From Toxorhynchites rutilus septentrionalis (taxonomy: Eukaryota; Arthropoda; Insecta; Diptera; Culicidae), in contig NC_073745.1 in NCBI RefSeq assembly GCF_029784135.1, forward strand, positions 197,063,807 to 197,127,806: a stretch of 64,000 bases of DNA, in the 5' to 3' direction. The notes beneath the pieces are model-generated. The model saw nothing but the letters and a program-made list of their open reading frames with translations, was not told the origin of the DNA and did no database searches. The position numbers and the translations under genes are program-made. Below are positions 18,349-27,673 of this stretch, in pieces (the first letter of the stretch is position 1; every line of letters starts with the position of its first letter).

Positions 18349-19660
18349 ATGGGTTGTATCTAGGACACGACCGCAGTTTTCGACGTAGAACTACGGAATT
18401 ATATCATTCAATCCACTTGTTTATCACTTCGGATATTATTTTAGAATGCATCGTAATTTTTGTAATGTCTTTTTAGCTATTTAAACTTTTATTACTTTAG
18501 TAGACTCAAAAAAGCCGAGTGAGTCGAAAGCTATCAGCGCTTCTATTTTATTTGGTTCAATTCGCATCAGACTTTCTCCTTCCCACTCAGATATCGATCA
18601 CAAACTATGATCCCTTTTTGCTCCTATATTCCGCTTGAGATGTGATCGTACCCCACAACATGCAACAATTTATTAAAAATATCAACCAAATAATACCTGT
18701 GCATAAAAATCAGATCTGTTTTCTGCATCATATGCCTTAAGCGTCCGAAATAAGATTCAGCACGTTTTTCTAAATAAATTTAGTGTATATCTATATTCCA
18801 AAATTCCGGATACTCTTCCATATCCGCACTAGCACAAAAAATTCTCGTATGCTGCTTTTCTTTGTCGTAGCACATCACGATACAGAGTTCTTCCTCTTCT
18901 TGTATCGAGCTGTATGTGTATGTGTATGAAATCAGCATTAAGCATGAATGATATCCGCTTGTTGTGTTATGCTAGCTCACTCGCATCTGTATTTTCATTC
19001 CATTCTATTTTTGGTTTCCGCCTCTAGCCCTGAGAAGGGCCCCTTGTGGAAAGAAACTCTATTCCATACTCCGCTCGACGCTCTGCGGCAACCATGTTGC
19101 TTCGATGACCACCAAACGAGAAGTGGTGTGGCTTCAGGTTAGGTTAGATTTTGTATTATAGAGACTTTAAACTTTTTCAGTTCATTCGTCTCTAGCCTTG
19201 AGAAAGGCCCTTGGAAAACTTTACTCTATTCCGGAACTACACCTCCACCCTCATTGCCTTGAGAGAGGCACTCGATCACTCGCCGTCCAGCTCGTCCAGC
19301 AACGATGTTGTCCAGTCGGTGTCCACGCAACGAATGTGTGGCTTCAAATCGCGGATGGCTTATTCAAAACAAATATGTTGGAAACGGGCCGAAACGAATG
19401 TATCAGTTGCTCGTTATTGACAGCTCTGTTCGGGAATACACACAAACCGACAGAACAAATGTATGGGAATATGAGAATGCTTCCAGTTTACATTAATTTA
19501 AAATGTTTAGCCATTAGTGGATTGTACTGTATAGTATAAAAACCGAATCTTAGAGAATTTCCGATTCCATTGGTGTGCAAAGTATCAGAATTTGTTCTCT
19601 GTGAAAATAGTTATTAACGTTAACTTTATTTCACAAAAACGTGACCTGTTTTCTGATTTG
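18349..19660 (-). mobile_element. Diverged relative of the Helentron-like family
   Basis: The left edge follows an A/T run and reads GGGTTGTATCTAGGACACGA, then CCGCAG and CGACGTAGAACTACG, a diverged form of the hairpin-plus-subterminal-repeat end seen at 8428 and 49377. Positions 19260-19345 match 50060-50145. I could not find its other end, so the right limit is a guess. Confidence 0.4.
19027..19270. repeat. Three similar GAGA-loop hairpins
   Basis: GCCCTGAGAAGGGC (19027-19040), GCCTTGAGAAAGGC (19195-19208) and TGCCTTGAGAGAGGCA (19255-19270) have five-to-six-pair stems and a shared GAGA loop. On the minus strand the loop is TCTC, close to the TTTC loop of histone stem-loops, so they may be degraded histone 3' ends. 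Confidence 0.4.
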
Positions 19661-19861
19661 GCAGTAACACTATTTGTGCAGTAAGCGCATACCACACATA
19701 GACATTGCTCGAGGCTTTTGTGGAGGCAGTTCAAATTAAATCCCGGTTAAGGAAAAGTGGGAGGAATTCAGTGAGGAGCTTAATGCACGGAGACCATAAT
19801 GGCAGAAAGTAAGTGTTTCTTCTACGATACATATAACTTTCATAAGTAAATTTTATCATAT

Positions 19862-19999
19862 TGAATTCAACTGGCAGATTGAATTAAATTCAACCGGAGA
19901 TTGGAGGTTGAAGTGAGTCCAGCCGAGAGATTGGAATCAATCCAACCGGGAGATTGAAGTGAATCAAGCTGGGAGTTTGAAGGGAATTCAACTGGAATA
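19862..19999. repeat. Degenerate minisatellite, ~24-28-bp units
   Basis: About five imperfect units of 'ccgggagattgaagtgaatcaa' type. No gene overlaps it. Confidence 0.6.
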
Positions 20000-20282
20000 T
20001 TATAGTCTAAGGAAGTGAGTAAAGGTAATCAGGTGATGGAATGAAATCCATATAATCCATATCTAATCAAAAGAATGAAAAACAAATGATAGATGGAAAA
20101 GTTGATCGAATTGTGAAAGTTGAGAAAGAACATCAAGTTTGGACCAAGTGTTATGAAAGAACATGAAGAAGTTGAATAAACTGGATGTTCAGGTGTTCAG
20201 TGTGCTGGATGCAGAAATTTTGAAATGAATTTCGTTATAGCGCATCCATTTGAACCTTCTTTGCATCGAAGAGATGGTTATA

Positions 20283-21531
20283 CCCAGCAAACATTAAATC
20301 GCATAACAAGCGTATATATAACATCATATGCCCTAAAATTTGGTTGGCATATAATGCGCCTAACTGGCATATGCATGCAAAAGTGGAGGCCATATACATA
20401 CATGGCAAATGCTTGCCGAATTTGTTTGGATGAATATGCAACTTTGACCGGCTATAATAGCGATTATGTTGAAATTGAATTGCGATCTAATATGAATATA
20501 TTCGTGAATTGTCAAAGCGCCAAATACAACTTTTGCCATACTCATATACGATTTATTACAGACATAGAAAAAAAAACAAATGGCGCAAAATATTTTCGCG
20601 AAATGTTTATTTTAGCCGCACGAATTGCCATTTTTATATATGAGTATTCATGTTTGTAAAAATAATAATTGTTTGATTGACTTGTGTTGGGAGTGGAATA
20701 TGAATGTTTAAAATGACACAGATTGATGTTTGGTGAAAACTGCTCCGATGTGGGTTCGAACTCCGGTCGTCTGGATTATCATCCACCAGCTATCTCGCGC
20801 GGCTATTTGAAGCTATCTGAATTTAATTCAACAGCGGTTAAAAGTGCATCAGCATTTCATTGACATTTCAATATGATGTAATATGTTCTTTATTAGGATC
20901 TAATATGATTTACGTGCTCCCTTGGCCGAGTGGTTAGCGTCATAACTAACATGCCGGGTGTTCGGGTTCGATTCCCGTTCTGGTCGGGGGAATTTTTCGT
21001 CAAAGAAATTTCCTCCGACTTGCACTGTGATCACGCGTATTCTAGAGCTTGCCACTCAAAATGCATTCAAGGCGTGTTATTTGGCATAGAAATCTCAACT
21101 AAGTACTAATAAAAAAGACGCAAGTAATACTACGTTGAGACGGCGAAGTTCCTCTAGGAACGTTAGTGCCATTGAAGAAGAAGAAGATGATTTACTGTTT
21201 CATGATTTTCTTCAGCATGCAACACGATTTACTACAGTACTGAATCGATTTAAATAATACGCTTAAACGACACAAAAACTGCATCAGCGTAATATACGCA
21301 TATGATGCGGATTAAATATATTTTACGACATTGTACATCATGAAATTGATGTTTATTATACCGAATTGCGACTTAATTTGATAATAGTATTTAAAATCGA
21401 GTTTTTTCATTTAATGCGATTTCAAATATACACGATACATACTTTGATTGATATTATATGCGATCATGATTTATTAGGATTTCTTGTAAGACTTGGCACG
21501 TGCAAAATTATACGATTTAATGTTTGCTGGG
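20283..21531. mobile_element. TA-flanked non-autonomous DNA element, copy B
   Basis: Same ends as copy A (CCCAGCAAACATTAAATCGC ... GATTTAATGTTTGCTGGG) with TA at 20281-20282 and 21532-21533. It is longer than copy A mainly because a SINE sits at 20914-21186. Otherwise it is closely similar along its length. Confidence 0.8.
20914..21186 (+). mobile_element. tRNA-derived SINE (Feilai-like), copy 1
   Basis: Begins GTGCTCCCTTGGCCGAGTGG with an A box, then a B box GGTTCGATTCC 40-50 nt on, a non-tRNA body, and a (GAA)n-type tail. It is flanked by ATGATTTAC (20905-20913 and 21187-21195). Copy A of the host MITE has the uninterrupted site, confirming the insertion. Copy 2 is at 51029-51312. Confidence 0.88.
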
Positions 21532-21535
21532 TAGC

Positions 21536-21773
21536 CAGTGGCGTCGAGTGAAGCTTTCGCACCCGGGACGGAAAGAGGAAAGAGTTGATTTACACCCCTA
21601 GGACGGATGAGTCGGTGTCGCACCCAGGTTGGATGGGTCGATTTGCACCACACCCCCTCCGCCAGAAAAGGAGAATCAATCATATTCATTCAATTTATTT
21701 ATATTTATTCGGTTCATTCTCCACTCCGAACCCGATTCGCCCCCTGCCCATCCCCCCTCCCTCGACGCCACTG
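21536..21773. mobile_element. MITE with CAGTGGCG ends
   Basis: Ends CAGTGGCGTCGAG and CTCGACGCCACTG are inverted; the interior is C-rich and pyrimidine-biased. A fragment of a related element appears at about 31549-31625. Confidence 0.65.
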
Positions 21774-22035
21774 CTTCTAACACTGCGCACTGAAGCTCGG
21801 GTTTGCCTCAAGGAGTTTCTGTAGGCACGACGGAAGCACCAACAACATAGGAGCTATGTTCAGCTTAAAACCCCGCAGATTACGCACGACCATTTACGTA
21901 ACGTGATCGGGTGACACCCAGGGCGGGTATCTTGGGTGTCCCCCCTCCAAATTAACGTTGTTATCAAGCCTTTGTTTTCATTCTCTGATGAAAAATCAAA
22001 TTTACTAAATGTGAAGTTAATCATAATTAATAAAA

Positions 22036-22338
22036 CGGGTGATTTTTCAAGCGTTTGGGTTTTAATTAACATAATTTGAAAATCACCGCACAATAGCGAT
22101 CACCATTGTCAGCAACATTGCTCTCATCATCATCTTTAAAGAAGCACGGGCCAATGATTCCTCCGGACCACAAACCGCACCAAACATTACATTTTTCGGG
22201 ATACATTGGCAGCTCTCGTATTATTTGTGTCTGCTCATGTGACCGAATACGACAATTTTGTTTATCAACGTATCCGTTCAACCAAAAATATGATTCATCG
22301 CTGAAACATTTTAAACAGAGCATTGATTTTGATAACAA
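22036..22338 (-). pseudogene. Tc1/mariner-superfamily (DDE) transposase fragment
   Basis: On the minus strand a 90-codon frame contains FSDESYFWLNGYVDKQNCRI and NVWCGLWSGGIIGPCFFKDD, highly characteristic of a DDE transposase group common in insects. The first catalytic Asp is in FSDE. At its 3' side lies GGGTGATTTTTCAAGCG (22038-22054), resembling the terminal repeat of these transposons. The HTH part and the rest of the catalytic domain are gone. Confidence 0.75.
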
Positions 22339-22513
22339 AATTCAATTATTTGTAGTTTTAATAATGTAATGTCAATGAACACTTGCAACTTTAGTTCTGA
22401 CACATGGCACGAATTATTTGTGAACTGTCAGACCAATGCGCTGAAAAACTAAACAAATAAAAAATAACGCACAAAAATCGTAAAATCGTGGAGGCGATCT
22501 GGCGTAGTGGTAA

Positions 22514-22634
22514 GGGGCTGTCCACATACCACGTGGACAGAAAAAGCACGATTTTAAACTCCCCCCTCCCCCTCCGTGGACAAGCGTGGACATTTTCATA
22601 CCCCTCCCCCTGTTGTCCACGTGGACATTTTTCT
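22514..22634. repeat. C-rich element fragment with GTCCACGTGGAC palindromes
   Basis: Contains GGGGCTGTCCACATACCACG, then 'ccgtggacaagcgtggacattttc', then a second CCACGTGG palindrome. It interrupts the head of a SINE (22490-22513). A related block is at 25604-25680. Confidence 0.55.
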
Positions 22635-25603
22635 TGATTTTATTAGAATAATTCGGAAAATAACTGAACTGCGCATGAATTAAATTTTAATTCCATTTAA
22701 GTTTATTTTGTTTCAAATTTTACTTGCTGAACCCTGCCACGTTTGCCGTGGCTCATTTGTGTTTTATGACAGAAAAATGAGTAGTAAATATTCCATATAA
22801 TTCCATATGAGTTTAATTTTGAAATACTTGTATGTTCTTTGTTCTTTGCTTTTAAAAGGCTTTAAACTTTGCAGTTCATTCGCCTCTAATTAAAATACTT
22901 GTAATACTTTGTTTTTCTATTATCTTAAAGGCTATCTGCTATCTGGTTTGTCAACACGGAAACGCACAATATCCAGTTGAACAATCCGCATCCGAAAATA
23001 AATTACAAAATTCCAAGGATTGATCTTGAGCAAAGCCAATCGAATAAAATTAAATAGATTTAAAATCACTATCAGATACAATTTAAGCTCACTATTCTTG
23101 AACACATGCAAAGAATTGTGTTGCTGTCGCATAGAATACATATTCAATACTAGAAAGTTAATTTACTTTCACAGATTTATTTCTGAAGTGTGCTCATTTC
23201 ATGTGGAAAGCTTGAAGCTTCTTGAGGTGTTGGCAGTAGCAACAACAATTTTTGAAGTGGCTCGTATGTTGTGTTCTAATATGAGCTCCATCAGAGCTCG
23301 AGTTTTTGAAGCGCACAAAAACGAACAGAACGATTTTATATACATAGACTCTTTTTCTATCATTTAAAAAGAATTAAAAAAAAAAAAAAGATAAAGTAGG
23401 AAGCATGTACTGATATCTATAGATCCTCACTTGACAAAGGATGAGGAGTAAAAGGTCGAAATTTTTCAGAGATTTCGGAACGCCTGAATCTTCGATATAA
23501 ATGATGACATTAAGATAAAAAATACAGCATTTTCAAGCTACAAATTTCTAGTGTGTGATGTGTATATGTGTTGTAGATAAAATACTTTGCAAGAACAGAT
23601 GAAGCGTTTGTAGTTTGTTTTGAAAGTTTCTCTAGATTTTGAGAATATATGCTTACAAGCAATCCAATCAACATGATTATTTCGCGTCCATTCAATTCAT
23701 AGAGAGTTTCAGTAGAACTATTTACTACAGAGGTATTCTCTATCGAATGAAAAATTATTCTTTGATTTCGAATTAAGAATATTTCATGAAATAATGAACG
23801 CACAGCAAATCGATGGTCAAATCTACTCATCGCAATCTTGGAAATATTTAATACATGGTCCAGTTGATGCTTTGACGAATGCATTATTTTATAACAGAGT
23901 TAGAGCGTTTCAAAGATCACTCAAAACATTTTCGACATTTCGCCACAGGAAATGTCTGTTCATTCACACGATCAATTCACATTTAGTCATCAGCGCAATA
24001 GAAACCTTTTCCGCAATAGTTTCAAAGGGTACTAATACCTTATTAAAAATATTTTCAATATCTATATATATTTTTTTATTTTTCAACTGCTTATTGACCA
24101 TCCTGCATTGAGTGTCTAGATAGCTTCCAAAATGCTCGTGGGGAAAAAACATCAGAAAACTCACGACTCAATATTTTTTTACTAATCTTGCACGATAAGT
24201 TATTTGTATTGCTCTTTAGTTTTCCTCCACTTAAATCCTTATTAAAACGTCACAGTTTACCAGAGAGCAATTCAACGCCAAATTAATCCTCCGATCCTCC
24301 CCATTTTATTGAAATTTTGTTCATTTTTTCCAAAAATGGCCCTGAAGCCTGTTGCCCGATTGAAACATTTTTTTTTTGAGAAATTCATTAACCTTCTATT
24401 ATTTTTTTTTACAAATGTTCAAACTATTGAGAAAACTTTCTCATAAATTGAATAAAATATCGAAAAATATTATATCTGTTTAAAATAATATTATTATATA
24501 TATATACCTAAGCTGATCCGAAAAATTTGAAGAGATAGGGGATCATAAAAAATCTTCCACGCTGATGATCAAATCTTAACTACGAAAGAATTATTGAACT
24601 TTCCTTGAGACCGGTTTTTTGCCTTAAAATGACTGAACTGAAAATTCAAAAAGTGCGCACGATGCTTTCATTTGAAAATTTGCATAAAATTATGTTGTGA
24701 ACACATTTAAATTAGTGGAAGATAACAAGAAGGATAATAGTGTGGTGTCAAGGAAGGAACAGTAGAGTGGTTGGAGAGCTTCAATTTGGCTGATAGAAAC
24801 AATCCAGTTTATCATGCATTTTTGGAAAATTAATTAAAAACACAATATTTGAAGTTGGTTCCTTACATTTAAAAGTTGATCCTGGGTTCTATTAATTTGA
24901 AAGTTTTACAATTGCATTCTATACTAAATTTTCTTATCTTTCCAATGAACAGTATAATTATTCTAAGGAGCGTACTTTCTAAATTAGAGTCAGTTCAAAA
25001 CATAAAATTAGACTTAACAAAAATTCAACAATTTTCTAGTTGAGAATTGACTACATGCCTAGGATTTTTTCATCAAATATGATCCTCTATCACCTCCTGA
25101 AATATTCTATAATTTATCAGAACACTGGCTCAATTGTTTTAAGTTGACGACTAGTGATGCATAGACAATCTCCTGCAAATGTAAATATTTATTCCTAGAA
25201 ATTAATGGAAAGAAAATACTTTGGAAAAATGATTTTACACGCAATTCTGTATGAAAAACTATACAGATGTTATTATCATATATTGTTCTCGAGATATAAC
25301 AAAACGTATAGAAAATTATATTTGATAAAAATCATTTACGCATATTATGGAATCTCAACCATTATGGAATCGTTTAATTTTTATAGTTTTGGCTATGAGG
25401 GCTCTGCATATCCCGTAACTATAAAAGTTCGATCATAGGAAATAGTTGGTCATTCACAATTTACGTGAGATATTTTTATAATACAGATTTCACTGAAGAA
25501 GATCCATGATATGAGAGAAAATATATGAACGTTTGACTGGGCAGCACTCTCAGGCTTCTCAATCCGTTTATTGATAAATACGCAGAGAAAATTCTTCCTG
25601 TCC
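22635..25603. other. AT-rich region without recognisable genes
   Basis: About 3 kb, A+T-rich with homopolymer runs. Short open frames show no domain or codon pattern I trust. It lies between two C-rich element fragments and could be the body of a large unknown element or old host sequence. Confidence 0.5.
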
Positions 25604-25682
25604 ACGTGGACTCAGTCTATACCCCCTCCCCCCTCTCCGTGGACAAGAGTGGACATTTTCTTACCCCCTACCCCCCCTAAAG
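25604..25682. repeat. C-rich element fragment, second block
   Basis: GTCCACGTGGACTCAG, then 'ccgtggacaagagtggacattttc' and C-runs, parallel to 22514-22634. The R1-clade LINE begins just after it. Confidence 0.55.
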
Positions 25683-26276
25683 TTAGCCGTGGAGTTGCCG
25701 GCCTAGAATAGCACTTCGGGTCTTGGTCCCTGTCCCTGTCGTATGAGGCGACTAATCGGGTGACAACGCGAGTAAGGGCGCGGTAAAGCCTATTGGAGAT
25801 TGCACGGGGGAAATACCGTGTACAGGAGCCACGAAAGGAGTGCCAAGCACATCAGGATTGACGCCAGTAAGATCCTGATTACGACATACTGGTTACGACA
25901 TAGAAAACGGACACGATACGGAAACGATTTCAACACGACGCTAAAGGCTGACAGTCATGCTATCCTGTTCCCTGAGTAAGGAAGGGTGACACCTTCCTGA
26001 AACGGCGTGTAGGCTAATAGTGCGATTGCCCCCGTCCCGGTAATAACTTGGCAAGTCTTCGGGTACGTTCAATGCTCGTCTAGGCTCAGGCACTAGGTAC
26101 TAGGCGTCAGATGTCACATTCCTGACTTGCGCTGATCTGGCTCTGAACACGGTCCCTATGAAGGACCGTGTCAACCCCTGCATGGCCTCACTGCTTGCAT
26201 AGACAACCATGGGATCACTGATAGCGACTATGTACAACGAGCGGAGATAGCGGCCCGAAGTTGGGACCCAACAGAC

Positions 26277-27668
26277 ATGAATATCATCGAACAATTCAAC
26301 AGACGAAACGACGGTAATGAAGACACACCAACGGGAGAGGCGAGCGTGTTCGCAAGGAGCGGTAAGCTCCAGAGATCACCAATTCGCAACCAGACAACCA
26401 TAGCGAATCCTATAGGACACCAACAGCATCCACAACAAGGAGAGACTAGCCTGATACAAGTGCATAAAGCCAACACCACCACTTCTTTAGAAGGGCTGCA
26501 GGTCGGGAGGTCAAGCTTGATGGAGGTCAAGAAAAAAGTGAACGAGCTCTACGAGTTCATTAAGGACAAAAACAATGTCCATACTAAGATCAAACATTTA
26601 GTCACAAGCATCAAATCCGCCGTTACGGCTGCTGACCGCGAACAGAAGGAGATGATCACGCGAGCAGAGGTTGTTGAAAAAGCACTCGCTGAAGCAAGGG
26701 AGAAGATGTCCGTCGAGATACAGGAGACGCCTAAGACGCCACGAAACCCACGATCGGACAAAAGGAAGAGGGATACCCCAGGGGATGAAGAAGACCTGAA
26801 GAAGGTTAAAAATGACAACCTGGAAAACAAAAAGGAAGGTGAAGGCAGTGGATGGCGAACTGTCGAAAAACAGACGGAGAAACGGAAGAAGAAAGAAGAA
26901 AAGAAGAAAGGTGTGCAGGAGACAAAAAAAACCAGGCCCAGACGCGAGCGAAGTAAGGGAGATGCTCTGATCGTCGAGGTGAAGGAAGGAGTGACTTACG
27001 CATCACTCCTGCGGAAAGTGAGAGACGATCCGGAGTTGAAAGAACTGGGAGAGAATGTGGTGAAAACCAGGCGCACCCAGAAAGGAGAGATGCTCTTCGA
27101 GCTCAAGAGGGATCCGGCGGTCAAAAGTTCAGCCTTCAAGGAACTGGTTGCGAAGTCGCTCGGTGAGGAGGCGAAGGTGAGGGCTCTATCCCAGGAATCA
27201 GTGGTCGAATGCAGAAATCTCGACGAAATCACGACAGACGAGGAGTTAAGGCGCGAGTTAATAGAACAGTGTAAGCTGGACAATACACCAATGACGATCC
27301 GTATGAGGAAGGCGTATGGTGGCACGCAGACGGCGTCGATACGGCTCTCAACAGTCGCAGCCAATAAGATGGTAGAAACGACCAAAATAAAAGTTGGCTG
27401 GTCGGTTTGCTCGCTGAAGATGGTGCCCCGGGTGGCCAAGCGGATGGAGAGATGCTTCCAGTGCATGGGCTTTGGACATCAGGCAAGAAGCTGCACAGGC
27501 CCCGACAGGTCTGAACTGTGCAGGAGATGCGGTGAGAAAGGGCATGTTGCGAGAGACTGCACGAAGCAACCGAAATGCTTGCTCTGCAAACCAGAGAACG
27601 GCAGCGACCATGCGACAGGAAGCTTCAAGTGTCCCTCGTATAAGAAGGCGTTAGCAGAATCGCAGTAA
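26277..27668 (+). CDS. R1-clade LINE ORF1 (gag-like protein)
   Basis: 463 codons from ATG 26277 (MNIIEQFNRR). A short coiled-coil-prone stretch follows (about residues 80-150), then a very lysine/glutamate-rich basic linker (about 155-225), then a conserved block (about 225-390). Three zinc knuckles close the protein (about 393-455): CFQCMGFGHQARSC, then CRRCGEKGHVARDC, then a variant CLLCKPENGSDH. This layout is standard for R1/jockey-group ORF1 proteins, which bind the element RNA and direct particle formation. The stop at 27666-27668 lies in the region where the ORF2 frame is already open. Confidence 0.88.
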   Translation: MNIIEQFNRRNDGNEDTPTGEASVFARSGKLQRSPIRNQTTIANPIGHQQHPQQGETSLIQVHKANTTTSLEGLQVGRSSLMEVKKKVNELYEFIKDKNNVHTKIKHLVTSIKSAVTAADREQKEMITRAEVVEKALAEAREKMSVEIQETPKTPRNPRSDKRKRDTPGDEEDLKKVKNDNLENKKEGEGSGWRTVEKQTEKRKKKEEKKKGVQETKKTRPRRERSKGDALIVEVKEGVTYASLLRKVRDDPELKELGENVVKTRRTQKGEMLFELKRDPAVKSSAFKELVAKSLGEEAKVRALSQESVVECRNLDEITTDEELRRELIEQCKLDNTPMTIRMRKAYGGTQTASIRLSTVAANKMVETTKIKVGWSVCSLKMVPRVAKRMERCFQCMGFGHQARSCTGPDRSELCRRCGEKGHVARDCTKQPKCLLCKPENGSDHATGSFKCPSYKKALAESQ

Positions 27669-27673
27669 CGGAG

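Larger units (their letters stand above)
4189..19703 (-). mobile_element. Gag-only LTR retrotransposon relic (outer element, heavily nested)
   Basis: Read on the minus strand, a candidate 3' LTR runs 4438 to 4194 (TGTGTGGTATGC...TTCCACA, about 245 bp). It is preceded by a polypurine tract GAGAAGGGGGAAGA (4452-4439). The first 39 bp of the LTR recur exactly at 19699-19661, the expected 5' LTR edge. The outer flanks are the identical pentamer TAGAC (4189-4193 and 19699-19703), a typical 5-bp target duplication. Between them lie a long leader with a motif array (17744-18082), a gag gene (17637 to 5242, split by a LINE) and a short C-terminal pol-like remnant. Protease, RT, RNase H and integrase are absent. 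The remainder of the 5' LTR is missing or replaced by another element (18349-19660). Confidence 0.6.

Noticed and set aside
19700..19810. BEL/Pao gag fragment flanking the outer LTR element (with 4077-4190)
   Set aside because: 'VQIKSRL' and 'KWEEFSEELN' are suggestive, but frames shift and the stretch is too short to support a call.
20914..21000. tRNA gene
   Set aside because: The A and B boxes are good, but the sequence continues into a SINE body with a GAA tail and target duplications, and it occurs twice.
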